NCBI RefSeq assembly: GCF_019823065.1
Contig: NZ_CP081966.1
Location: 2,635,501 to 2,699,500 of the forward strand
Length of the DNA: 64,000 nt
Origin: Pseudomonas mosselii
Lineage (GTDB): Bacteria; Pseudomonadota; Gammaproteobacteria; Pseudomonadales; Pseudomonadaceae
Direction of reading: 5' to 3'
The notes below the pieces were generated by a model. It made no database searches, was not told where the DNA came from, and saw nothing but the letters and a program-made list of their open reading frames with translations. Positions 51,671 through 61,200 of this stretch are shown in pieces (the first letter of the stretch is position 1; the number at the start of each line of letters is the position of its first letter). A program made the translations under genes and the position numbers.

Positions 51671-53233
51671 ATGACCAGCTTCAGCGCCACCCTGCGTACC
51701 CCGGCAACGCCCCAGCAACTGCTGTCCGAGCAAGTACGCCGGATTCTTTCGGCCCCGGTGTACGACCTGGCCATCGAAACCCCCTTGCAAGCGGCGCCGG
51801 CCCTGTCGGCCAGCCTGGGCAACCAGGTCCTGCTCAAGCGCGAAGACCTGCAACCGACGTTCTCCTTCAAGATCCGCGGCGCCTACACCCGGCTGTCGCG
51901 CCTGACGTGCGCCCAGCGCGAGCGCGGCGTCATCACCGCGTCGGCCGGCAATCATGCCCAGGGCGTGGCCCTGGCCGGCTCGCACCTGGGCATCAAGACC
52001 ACCATCGTCATGCCCACCACCACCCCCTCGCTCAAGGTCGAAGGCGTGCGTTCACGGGGTGGCCATGTGGTGCTGCACGGCGAAAGCTTCCCCCACGCCC
52101 TGGCCCATGCCCTGCAACTGGCCGATCGCGACGGCGCGACTTTCGTGCCGCCGTTCGACGATCCTGACGTCATCGCCGGGCAGGGCACCGTGGCCATGGA
52201 GATCCTTCGCCAGCACCCCGGCCCGCTGCATGCGATCTTCGTCCCGGTCGGCGGCGGCGGCCTGATCGCTGGCATCGCCGCCTACGTCAAGTACCTGCGC
52301 CCCGAGGTCAAGGTGATCGGCGTCGAGCCGGAGGACTCCAACTGCCTGCAGGCCGCCATGGCCGCCGGCGAGCGGGTGATCCTGCCGCAGGTCGGCACTT
52401 TCGCCGACGGCGTGGCGGTGGCGCAGATCGGCGCGCACTGCTTCGAGCTGTGCCGCCACTTCGTCGACGAGGTGGTGACGGTCAGCAGCGACGAGCTGTG
52501 CGCGGCGATCAAGGACATCTATGACGACACCCGCTCGATCACCGAACCCTCCGGCGCCCTGGCCGTGGCCGGCATCAAACGCTACGTGGCCCGCGAGGGC
52601 CTGCAGGGCCAGGCCCTGGTGGCCATCGACTCCGGTGCCAACGTCAACTTCGACCGCCTGCGCCATGTGGCCGAGCGCGCCGAGCTGGGCGAGCAGCGCG
52701 AGGCGATCATCGCCGTGACCATCCCCGAGCGCCCCGGCAGCTTCCGCGCCTTCTGCCTGGCCCTGGGCAAGCGCCAGATCACCGAGTTCAACTACCGCTA
52801 CTACCCGGGCAAGGAGGCGCGCTTGTTCGTCGGTGTGCAGACCCACCCCCTGCACGACCCACGGGAGCAACTGCTAACCAGCCTGCACGAGCAGGGCTAC
52901 CAGGTGCTCGACCTTACCGACAACGAACTGGCCAAGCTGCACGTGCGCCACACCGTCGGCGGCCACGCGGCGCCGGGCGGCGGCGAGCGGGTACTGCGCT
53001 TTGAGTTCCCCGAGCGTCCTGGGGCGCTGCTGGGTTTTCTCGAACGCCTGGGCAAGCGCTGGAACATCAGCCTGTTCCACTACCGCAACCACGGCGCGGC
53101 GCAGGCACGGGTGTTCGCTGGGTTGGAGGTGCCGGACGACGAGCTGGCCGGGCTGCCGCGGGCGCTGGACGAGATGGGCTATCAGTACTGGGACGAGACG
53201 GAGAACCCGGCGTATCGGCTGTTCATGGGGTAG
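51671..53233 (+). CDS. ilvA: Biosynthetic threonine ammonia-lyase (threonine deaminase)
   Basis: Deaminates threonine to 2-oxobutanoate, the committed step of isoleucine synthesis, using pyridoxal phosphate. The PLP lysine is Lys67 in TFSFKIRGAY, and the phosphate-binding glycine loop is VGGGGLIAGIA near residue 195. Two C-terminal ACT-like regulatory domains (from ITVPERPGSFRAF and RFEFPERPGALLGFLERLGK) identify the long, feedback-inhibited form rather than catabolic TdcB. At 520 residues it is slightly longer than the E. coli enzyme at the N-terminus. CAGGAGTC lies upstream. Confidence 0.95.
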   Translation: MTSFSATLRTPATPQQLLSEQVRRILSAPVYDLAIETPLQAAPALSASLGNQVLLKREDLQPTFSFKIRGAYTRLSRLTCAQRERGVITASAGNHAQGVALAGSHLGIKTTIVMPTTTPSLKVEGVRSRGGHVVLHGESFPHALAHALQLADRDGATFVPPFDDPDVIAGQGTVAMEILRQHPGPLHAIFVPVGGGGLIAGIAAYVKYLRPEVKVIGVEPEDSNCLQAAMAAGERVILPQVGTFADGVAVAQIGAHCFELCRHFVDEVVTVSSDELCAAIKDIYDDTRSITEPSGALAVAGIKRYVAREGLQGQALVAIDSGANVNFDRLRHVAERAELGEQREAIIAVTIPERPGSFRAFCLALGKRQITEFNYRYYPGKEARLFVGVQTHPLHDPREQLLTSLHEQGYQVLDLTDNELAKLHVRHTVGGHAAPGGGERVLRFEFPERPGALLGFLERLGKRWNISLFHYRNHGAAQARVFAGLEVPDDELAGLPRALDEMGYQYWDETENPAYRLFMG

Positions 53234-53311
53234 GTTTGCCCTGGATCAACGCGCCCACGCCCAATTCGGCGGATGCTCAAAGCCCACCGTCAGCTTGAGA
53301 GGACCCCGGCC

Positions 53312-54460
53312 ATGAGCAGCACGTTCTTCATTCCCGCCGTGAACATCATGGGCATCGACTGCCTGGAGGAGGCGATGACCGCGATCGCCGGCTACGGCCT
53401 GCGCAAGGCGTTGATCGTCACCGATGCCGGGCTGGCCAAGGCCGGCGTCGCCGAGCGCATCGCCGGGATGCTGGCCATGCGCGACATCGATTCGCGGGTG
53501 TTCGACGGCGCCAAGCCCAACCCGAGCATCGCCAACGTCGAGGCGGGTCTGGCGATGCTGCGTCGCGAGGGCTGTGACTGCGTGATCTCGCTGGGGGGCG
53601 GGTCGCCCCATGACTGCGCCAAGGGCATCGCCCTGTGCGCCACCAACGGTGGGCATATCAGCGATTACGAAGGTGTGGATCGCTCGGCCAAGCCGCAGCT
53701 GCCGCTGATCGCGATCAATACCACGGCGGGCACCGCCAGCGAGATGACCCGTTTCTGTATCATCACCGACGAGGCGCGCCACGTGAAAATGGCCATCGTC
53801 GATCGCAACGTCACGCCGATCCTGTCGGTCAACGACCCGGCGCTGATGGTCGGCATGCCCAAGGGCCTCACCGCCGCCACCGGCATGGACGCGCTGACCC
53901 ACGCCATCGAGGCCTATGTCTCCACCGCCGCCACGCCGATCACCGACGCCTGCGCGCTCAAGGCCGTGAGCCTGATCAGCGACAACCTGCGCCAGGCGGT
54001 TGCCGACGGCGGCGACCTGGTGGCGCGGGAGAACATGGCTTATGCCCAGTTCCTGGCAGGCATGGCCTTCAACAACGCCTCGCTGGGCTACGTGCACGCC
54101 ATGGCGCACCAGCTGGGTGGCTTCTATGACCTGCCCCATGGCGTGTGCAACGCGGTGCTGCTGCCCCATGTGCAACGCTTCAACGCCAAGGTCAGCGCCG
54201 CGCGCCTGCGTGACGTGGCCAAGGCCATGGGGGTGAAGGTCTGCGGGCTGGACGCGGAGCAGGGCGCCGGGGCGGCGATCTCGGCCATCGAGCACCTGGC
54301 GGCGGCCATCGGCATACCGGCCGGGCTGGCGGAGCTGGGGGCCAAGGTCGAGGATGTGCCGGTGCTGGCGGCCAATGCGTTGAAGGATGCCTGCGGGCTG
54401 ACCAATCCGCGGGTGGCCAGCCAGGTGGAGATCGAGGCGATCTTCAAGGCCGCGTTCTAG
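53312..54460 (+). CDS. Iron-containing alcohol dehydrogenase
   Basis: A 382-residue cytoplasmic NAD(P)-dependent oxidoreductase of the group III (YiaY/FucO-like) family. The cofactor loop is [27 protein letters not shown] follows, and iron ligands appear in [12 protein letters not shown] (Asp, His) and [20 protein letters not shown] (two His). ATG 53312 has GAGAGGAC upstream; a longer frame is rejected. Substrates for the family are primary alcohols and aldehydes. It stands alone 78 bases after ilvA. Confidence 0.88.
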   Translation: MSSTFFIPAVNIMGIDCLEEAMTAIAGYGLRKALIVTDAGLAKAGVAERIAGMLAMRDIDSRVFDGAKPNPSIANVEAGLAMLRREGCDCVISLGGGSPHDCAKGIALCATNGGHISDYEGVDRSAKPQLPLIAINTTAGTASEMTRFCIITDEARHVKMAIVDRNVTPILSVNDPALMVGMPKGLTAATGMDALTHAIEAYVSTAATPITDACALKAVSLISDNLRQAVADGGDLVARENMAYAQFLAGMAFNNASLGYVHAMAHQLGGFYDLPHGVCNAVLLPHVQRFNAKVSAARLRDVAKAMGVKVCGLDAEQGAGAAISAIEHLAAAIGIPAGLAELGAKVEDVPVLAANALKDACGLTNPRVASQVEIEAIFKAAF

Positions 54461-54478
54461 TCCGGTCGTGTCATCGCG

Positions 54479-54530
54479 GGGCAAGCCCGTTTCCACGAGG
54501 GTCGCGAAAAACGACCCTGATGGGGCTTGC
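54479..54530. repeat. Nested inverted repeat between convergent genes
   Basis: An outer stem GCAAGCCC (54481-54488) / GGGCTTGC (54523-54530) encloses an inner stem GGGTCG / CGACCC (54499-54517). It lies directly before the stop codon of the leftward gene at 54531 and after the alcohol dehydrogenase. It is probably a REP-type element that also ends both transcripts. Confidence 0.6.
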
Positions 54531-55724
54531 TCAGCGTTCGCGCATGAAGAACCCGGCCACGTACTTGCGGAAGGTCTCCAGGCTCTTGAAGTCGGCGTAG
54601 CGCTTGAAGTTCTCGGCATCCGGCTCCGGCCCGATCGGTTGCTCCAGCAACGACACCGACAGCACCCGGTCCTGGTCCGAGGTCAGCACAAGCTCGTCCA
54701 TCACCTGGCCGCCGATCACCGGGCGGCGCATCAGTACCTTCACCCCTTTGCTCGCCATCCAGTCGATCAGCGACACCAGCGCCTTGAGCGGCTCGCGCTC
54801 TTCGTCGCGGTACACCGGGAACAGGTGCGCGCGCGAAAGCACCGGCACGCTGGCCACATGGATCAACTCGTAGAAATGGCTGCCGGCGGTGGCCGGCGAG
54901 TACAGCGCCAGGGCCAGCAAGGGGCCTGAGGCGCGGTTACCGCCCCAGTAATGGTGATGACCTTGGAAGTCGAAGCCGTCCTCGCTGCGGTTGTTGAACA
55001 GCTTGCGGCCCTTGATCTGGTCGACGCAGTCGAGCAGCAGGCCATGGCGGCGATGGTTGCCGAACACCGTGGCCTCGCGCAGGCGCGCCTTGAGCATCAT
55101 CATGTGCTTCATGTCCAGACGTGTTTCCAGGTAGTTGCTGGCCGGCACCCGCTCCAGCAGCGGATAGCGGCTGGCGACGCCGCGCAGCTCGGCGAACTGG
55201 GCGGTGAGATCCTTCTTCAGGTGGGTGGCGTAGACGTTCAGGCCGCTGGCCTCGATCCAGGTCAGCAGCAACGACAGCAGCCGCTGCTGCTCGCGGCGCT
55301 CGCCGGGGTCGCGTGGTCCGGCGGTCGTTTCGCCATCACTGGCACGGCGGTAGTCGCCAAGCAGCCGCAGCGGCGCATCCGGTGCCAGCCAGGCCGCGGG
55401 AGGCGTGTTGTCCTCGGCGCTTGCGCCGGTCTCGCGCTCGTCCTTGCTGAACGGGCAGCCCGGGGTATGTTCGGCGGTATCGGGATTGTTGCGCAGGAAC
55501 AGGGTGCCGGTGTTGCCGTTCAGCGACACGTTGAGCACCGGCAGGGCATCCTGGCGGCAATCGCAGGCCAGCCACTGGTTGGCGCTGCGCACCTTCATCA
55601 GCCACTGGTTGGCCTGCAGCAGGCGGGGGCCGGCCAGGGTGCCGGTGGCAAAACTGGCCAACAGTTCCTCTTCGGCCAGGGTCAGGCTGCGCACCTGCGC
55701 GCCGGATTTTTCGATGATACGCAT
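54531..55724 (-). CDS. Large protein of unknown function with an N-terminal Cys cluster (DUF1173-like)
   Basis: A 397-residue cytoplasmic protein with no signal peptide. Near the N-terminus, WLACDCRQD and later HTPGCPFSKDE give a CxC...HxxxC pattern, a possible zinc site similar to SWIM-like knuckles. The middle has NYLETRLDMKHMMMLKARLR and HHHYWGGNRASGPLLALALY; the C-terminus has LLEQPIGPEPDAENFKRYAD. The overall pattern resembles DUF1173 proteins, which are often plasmid or island-borne; I am not certain. ATG 55724 begins MRIIEKSGAQ; the longer frame is less likely. No partner genes are adjacent. Confidence 0.6.
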   Translation of the reverse strand: MRIIEKSGAQVRSLTLAEEELLASFATGTLAGPRLLQANQWLMKVRSANQWLACDCRQDALPVLNVSLNGNTGTLFLRNNPDTAEHTPGCPFSKDERETGASAEDNTPPAAWLAPDAPLRLLGDYRRASDGETTAGPRDPGERREQQRLLSLLLTWIEASGLNVYATHLKKDLTAQFAELRGVASRYPLLERVPASNYLETRLDMKHMMMLKARLREATVFGNHRRHGLLLDCVDQIKGRKLFNNRSEDGFDFQGHHHYWGGNRASGPLLALALYSPATAGSHFYELIHVASVPVLSRAHLFPVYRDEEREPLKALVSLIDWMASKGVKVLMRRPVIGGQVMDELVLTSDQDRVLSVSLLEQPIGPEPDAENFKRYADFKSLETFRKYVAGFFMRER

Positions 55725-55811
55725 TGAGAGGCAGCTCCAAGCTACAAGCCTCAAGCTTCCAGCAAAGCGCGATGGCTTTCAACTTGAAGCTTGCGGCCTG
55801 GGGTCCGCCGC

Positions 55812-56279
55812 TCACTGGCCGCTGAACAGTTTGGCGGCGCGGGCGCGGATTTCCTCGGGGGTGAGGTCTTCCTTGTGGGTAGAGACGAACCACAGGTTGT
55901 TGAACGGATCCATCAGGGTGCCGCTGCGGTCGCCGTAGAACTGGTCCTGCACTTCGCGCACTGGCGTCGCGCCGGCACGCAGGGCCTGGGCATAGATTGT
56001 GTCGCAGTCCTCGACATACAAGTGCAGGCCGACGCCGGGGACCTCGATGTCCTCGCTGGGCTTGAGGCCGCCCTCCTTGTCACAGGGTGAGCCGAGCATC
56101 AGTGACGAGTCACCGATTTTAAGCTCGGCATGGCCGACGCTGCCGTCAGGGCCTTCGAGGCGGAACATCTCGATGGCGCCGAAGGCCTGCTTGTAGAATT
56201 CGATGGCCTTGGCGGCCTCCCTGATGCCGAGGTAGGGGGTGATGCTGTGCTGGCCTTCGGGGATGGGTTTGACTGCCAT
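55812..56279 (-). CDS. VOC family protein, PhnB-like
   Basis: A 155-residue VOC protein: GQHSITPYLGIREAAKAIEF, GPDGSVGHAELKIGDSSLML, VGLHLYVEDCDTIYAQAL and the closing YGDRSGTLMDPFNNLWFVST. The DRSGTLMDPFGN-like block and the C-terminal LTPEEIRARAAKLF tail are typical of the PhnB/YraH group. AAAGGAGC lies upstream. Ligand and function unknown. Between it and gapN is the long palindrome. Confidence 0.85.
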   Translation of the reverse strand: MAVKPIPEGQHSITPYLGIREAAKAIEFYKQAFGAIEMFRLEGPDGSVGHAELKIGDSSLMLGSPCDKEGGLKPSEDIEVPGVGLHLYVEDCDTIYAQALRAGATPVREVQDQFYGDRSGTLMDPFNNLWFVSTHKEDLTPEEIRARAAKLFSGQ

Positions 56280-56419
56280 TTGCGTAAGCTCCTTTCACGT
56301 GGGTTGTTGTTTGCAACAGCCTGGTGATTAGAGTCGTCTAGGCGGATGGAAAATCGACAGTCGAGTTATATCGATTGTCTATAAAAAACCTGTTTTGTGG
56401 CTGATGCGGTCGGTGTAGG

Positions 56420-56523
56420 AGCGGCCTTGTGTCGCGAAAGGGGCGCGTAGCGGCCCCAGGATTTGATGTTGATGCATCAATCGCCGGGGCTGCTACGCAG
56501 CCCTTTCGCGACACAAGGCCGCT
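56420..56523. repeat. 104-base near-perfect palindrome (paired REP units)
   Basis: Outer arms of 23 bases (56420-56442 and 56501-56523) are exact inverse copies beginning AGCGGCCTTGTGTCGCGAAA. Next, GCGTAGCGGCCCC (56444-56456) and GGGGCTGCTACGC (56486-56498) pair with one wobble. The centre is the perfect 12-base palindrome TTGATGCATCAA (56469-56480). Two REP units facing each other would give this structure. It lies between the VOC gene's upstream region and the gapN stop. Confidence 0.85.
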
Positions 56524-56542
56524 CAGGGAAGTGCGTGAAGCT

Positions 56543-58162
56543 TTAGAAAATGTAATCAGTCGTCAGGAAGCTCGACTGCCGGTTACGGATGATCTCGCTG
56601 ATCAGCTCCTTGTTCGCTTCCTGGAACTTGGTCGCCACCAGGGTACGGATGGAAAACACCCGCAGCGCATCATGCACCGACAAGGTCCCCTCGGCGCTGT
56701 TCTTGCGGCCGTTGAACGGATAGGTGTCCGGCCCGCGCTGGCACTGGGCGTTGAGGTTGATCCGGCCGACCTGGTTGGCGAAGGTGTCGACCAGGGCGCC
56801 GACGGTCTCGGGGTCGTTGCCGAACAGGCTCAGTTGCTGGCCGTAGTCGGAGTCGAGCACGTAGTCGATCACCGTCTGCAGGTCGCGGTAGGGCACCACC
56901 GGCACCACCGGGCCGAACTGTTCCTCGTGGTAGACACGCATGTCCTGGCTGACCGGGTAGAGCAGGGCGGGGTAGAAGAACGAACCTCGACTCTGCCCGC
57001 CGCCTTCGTTGAGCACTCGCGCGCCCTTGGCGGTGGCGTCCGCCACCAGGCCGTCGAGGTAGTCGACCTTGCCCGGTTCCGGCAGCGGCGTCAGTGCAAC
57101 GCCCGGCTCCCAGGGCATGCCCGGTTTGAGTGCGGCGAGCTTGCGCTGGAACTTGTCGAGGAAGGCATCGACCACGTCCTCGTGCACGAAGAGGATCTTC
57201 AACGCCGTGCAGCGCTGGCCGTTGAACGACAGGGCGCCAGTAACGGCCTCCTCGACGGCGTTGTCCAGGTCGACCTGGGGCAGGACGATGCCGGGGTTCT
57301 TGGCGTCCAGGCCCAGGGCCGCGCGCAGGCGGTGCGGGCGCGGGTGGAGTTTCTTCAGGTCGCTGGCGGCCTTGTGGGTGCCGATGAAGGCGAACACGTC
57401 GACCTTGCCGCTGGCCATCAGCGCGCTGACGGTTTCGCGGCCGCGCCCGTAGATGACGTTGATCACCCCCGGCGGGAAGCTGTCGCGGAAGGCCTCGAGC
57501 AACGGACGGATCAAGAGCACGCCGAACTTGGCCGGCTTGAACACCACGGTGTTGCCCATGATCAGCGCCGGGATCAGCGTGGTGAAGGTCTCGTTGAGCG
57601 GGTAGTTGTACGGGCCCATGCACAGCGCCACGCCCAGCGGCGCCCGGCGGATCTGCCCCAGGGTGCCCTGTTCGAGCTCGAAGCGGCTGGAGCGGCGGTC
57701 GAGGTCCTTGAGCGCGTCGATGGTGTCGACGATGTAGTCGCAGGTGCGGTCGAACTCCTTTTCCGAGTCCTTGAGGTTCTTGCCGATCTCCCACATCAGC
57801 AGCTTGACCACCGCCGCGCGCTGCTCGCGCATGCGCGCCAGGAAGGCTTCGACATGCTGAATGCGCTCGGCCACGCGCATGTTCGGCCAGGCGCCGCGGC
57901 CCTTGTCGTAGGCGGCCACAGCCGCGTCGAGGGCGGTGAGCGCGGTGTCGGCATCCAGCAGCGGGGCGCTGCCGAGGATCACCTGGCGTTTGCTGTCGCC
58001 TTCCTTGAGCCATACCGGACTGCGCACGGTGGCCAGCGGGCCGTCCCAGCGGCGCAGCTCGCCACCCACCAGGTAGTCGCGTTGCTCCAGCGGCGCGCCC
58101 AGGCGCCAGGCTTCGGGGATGTCCTCGGGGGCGGGAAACAGCGAATCGAGCAGACGGTCCAT
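56543..58162 (-). CDS. gapN: NADP-dependent glyceraldehyde-3-phosphate dehydrogenase (GapN-type ALDH)
   Basis: A 539-residue member of the aldehyde dehydrogenase superfamily, predicted to oxidise glyceraldehyde 3-phosphate directly to 3-phosphoglycerate while making NADPH. The catalytic Cys is in LSFNGQRCTALKILF, and MGPYNYPLNETFTTLIPALI, MGNTVVFKPAKFGVLL and FIGTHKAASDLKKLH are cofactor regions. The segment where most ALDHs have LELGGKNP, with the general-base Glu, reads LGLDAKNP, so that Glu is absent. The family assignment rests on my memory of Pseudomonas GapN proteins of this length. ATG 58162 gives MDRLLDSLFPAP. Confidence 0.8.
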   Translation of the reverse strand: MDRLLDSLFPAPEDIPEAWRLGAPLEQRDYLVGGELRRWDGPLATVRSPVWLKEGDSKRQVILGSAPLLDADTALTALDAAVAAYDKGRGAWPNMRVAERIQHVEAFLARMREQRAAVVKLLMWEIGKNLKDSEKEFDRTCDYIVDTIDALKDLDRRSSRFELEQGTLGQIRRAPLGVALCMGPYNYPLNETFTTLIPALIMGNTVVFKPAKFGVLLIRPLLEAFRDSFPPGVINVIYGRGRETVSALMASGKVDVFAFIGTHKAASDLKKLHPRPHRLRAALGLDAKNPGIVLPQVDLDNAVEEAVTGALSFNGQRCTALKILFVHEDVVDAFLDKFQRKLAALKPGMPWEPGVALTPLPEPGKVDYLDGLVADATAKGARVLNEGGGQSRGSFFYPALLYPVSQDMRVYHEEQFGPVVPVVPYRDLQTVIDYVLDSDYGQQLSLFGNDPETVGALVDTFANQVGRINLNAQCQRGPDTYPFNGRKNSAEGTLSVHDALRVFSIRTLVATKFQEANKELISEIIRNRQSSFLTTDYIF

Positions 58163-58259
58163 GGGTACTGCACCTCTCAAATCCGGATGATGAAACGCTT
58201 CAGCTTGCGAGCATGCGCCGACCGGCTGAAAATTGCCAGCCTGGCGCAGCCGCTGGCGG

Positions 58260-61200
58260 TCATTCCTCGAAAGGCGGCGGGAACACCTCGTCGTCCAGCA
58301 GCCTCATCGCGCCGATCGACAAGCCATAATCCATGGCCCGCGGGTCGGCGAACGTGCGCAGGCGCCGCCACAGCCGCGGCTGAGTGTAGTCCGGCAAGTC
58401 CTGCAGTCCACGCAGTTCACGACGATACTGCAGGGGCAGATCGTTCCAGATAGTCCAGTCGTCGACATCGGTGTCTGCCAGCATCTCTTCATAATCGGCG
58501 TCGGCCACCAGCAGATCGATGTTATTTCGCTCGTAGTAGGATTGGATCTGCTGGGTGACGCGTTCGCTGAGTTCGGCGCTCTCCAGCCACAGCGCCTGGG
58601 CCGCGATCCGAGACAATTGCAGGTTGTCCGGCAACTGGGTAAAGCGGTTGTCCCGTAGATCGAACACGACGGGGCGCCAATCGTCATCGCTACGGATGCC
58701 GGGGGGCCAGTCGGTGAGCTCGCAACTGTTGAGGTTGAGCATGTCCAGCGCATTCTGCCGGCTCAGGTCAGGACTGCGGGCCAGTGGATTGTGCGACAGG
58801 TCCAGCAGGCGAAGATTGTCGAGGCGATCCAGAGCAACCTGGTTGGCGTCGTTCCAGAGGATGCTGTTGCCTTGCATATCAAGCCATTCCAATGTGTGTG
58901 GCATGGCGACCGCAGGGATCTGCTCGAAGCCGCAGTTTGTCAGGTGCAGGCGTTGCAACTGGGGAAACCGTTCGAGGAACTCTGCGGGCAGTTCGCTCAA
59001 GGCGGGGTTCGCGGCCAGGTCGATCCGCTGGATATGGGTGAAGCGGTCAGGCAGCGCCAGCGAGGCGAGGTCATCGTTGGTCAGGCCCAGGTCGGCCAGG
59101 TTGATCATGTGGATGAGCTGGCCTTCTTCCTGTGAGTATTCCGATATCCGTTGCCAGTTGCTCATCAGCCTGCGCGCGGCAGCCTGGCGCAGCGGACTCT
59201 CACCTGCCCAGGCACGTACCCGGGCACGGAACGCCAGCAGTTGCTGCTCCAGTTCGGTGAGTTGCTGCATGGGATCCAGGCCAGCCTCGAACCATTGACT
59301 CAGTTGCTCGTTGACCTGGAAATCGGCGGACTCGGGGTAGAGCGCTCGGTAGCGGCGCCAGAACGTGCCGACATCGATACGCCGAGCGGGTGGCGCAGGC
59401 TCGTCCATGCCGCCGCGCAACTGGCCGCGGTTGCCCCAACCTGGCGCTGAGTCTGTCAGTAGACGTCGGACCATGGCAGGGTCCGAGCGGGCCAGGTCGT
59501 TGATCTGTTGGCGCAACCCATCGCCATTGGTGCTCGTCAGACCCAGGGCTGCACGGTCGTTGGGAGACAGCGCCTGCACGACCGCACGGCAGAGATCGTG
59601 GTCTTGTTGTAGAGGGGCTGGTCGTTCGCCAAGGTAGGCTTCGTAGCCCTCGGCTGACTTGAGCACGGTACAGACACGACTGGTGTCCTGGCCACCGGCG
59701 ACAAGCAACAGCGGGCCTTGGGGGGACGCGGCCCGCAGTTCCAGGCGCAGTTGCTCCGGCCAACCAGGCAGCTGTGGCATCGCGTTGATGATCAGGCGCT
59801 CGCTCAGCAGGCTGGCTTGCTCGGGGAGATACAGCCCCTTCAGGGCGTTCTTCAGGATGCTCTCGTCACGCTGATCGACGCGCCGCAGGCGCTGGCTGCC
59901 GTCTTCGAGGGTGACGGGTTCGAGGCTTTCCATCAGTGAACTGCTGGCGAGGCGTGACATGGCCTTGCCGGCCAGATGCAGCCCGCCGATCAGCGCCAGG
60001 TTCAGGCCTACCGACCTGAGGTGGGCCATGGCCTGCGCGCGGTCACCGACCTGCCAGGACTCATAACCTTCGTAGGCTTCATCGAGCAGTTGGTAGGCAA
60101 TCACCGCGGTCATGACCGTGCCCAAGGCGGGGACGAACATGCCGGCAATCATCAGCATGTCGAGACCGGCGCTGGCCCAGAGGGCCTTGCGCGTCTTGAG
60201 CGCCTGTTCGTCGGCCTGCGCGGTAGGCACGGCCAGTTGCCGGGCTTCGTGCTTCAGGCGTGCCACGTGGTCGTCGTGGAGGAAGTCGAACAGGTCTGCG
60301 GCGATGGGCAGGGGGCGCAAATGCAGGTCGCCACCGGCATTCTGGCGCAGGCGGCTGGCGAACTGGCCCTGCTGCTCGCTTGGCACATAAACCATGAAAC
60401 CCTGGCGAAACGGCTCCTGCTGCAAGTCGCTGCGCAACTGGCTATGCAGCGCTTCGAGGTTGTCGAAGGCGCGCAGGCTGTCTGTCTGTCCCGGCAGGTA
60501 CAACACGATGCCTGAAGTACCGGTATCGATCAGGGTCGCCTCGTGCAGGGTGATGCCGAACAGGCTCAGTTGGCTGCAGGGCAATACTTCGCCATTTTCC
60601 GGCAAGGTCTGCAGCGCATCCCATCCCGCACCACTGAGGCGGTTGCGGACTCGCGCCAGGTCAGCCGCCAGACGCAGGCTGTCCTGGTGAACGCGCAGCG
60701 CCGCCGGGCGCACGCCGGACGCGGCGAAGGCGGTATCGAGGTGATCCTGGTAAGCCTGCCCGAGGTCCAAATCGCGACAGGTTCTGGCGAACACTTCGGG
60801 TGTCAGTGCCAGGGGCTTGATGCGGATCTGCTCCGAAGGCAGGTCGATGTCGACTTCGGTCTCGCTGTCGCCCAGGGTCGTCTTGCCCGTGATCACGGTC
60901 TGGCTGACATGCCAGTCGCTGTCCAGGGCGAGGGCGCTGTCGCGGCTGAAGGTCACGGTGTCGCTGAAATTGTGCAAGGCGGCTTCGAGCAGGCTGCGGT
61001 GTTCGTGGTGGGTGAGGTAGACCTGGAAGCTGTAGAGGTGCTTCACCCAGACCAGTGATGTACTACGCAGTGGCGCACTGAGTCCGTGTTGCGTGCGCAA
61101 GCGTTCGGTGAGCAGGGGCTCGGCGAATTCGTTGATGTTCTTTAAACCGCGCAGGTGCCGTGCCATCGCGCGTTGCGCCCGCATCAGGCGTACCTGGCTG

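Noticed and set aside
53233..53312. Possible operon of ilvA with the alcohol dehydrogenase gene
   Set aside because: The 78-base gap has neither a terminator nor a coupling signal. The functions are unrelated, so no operon is claimed.
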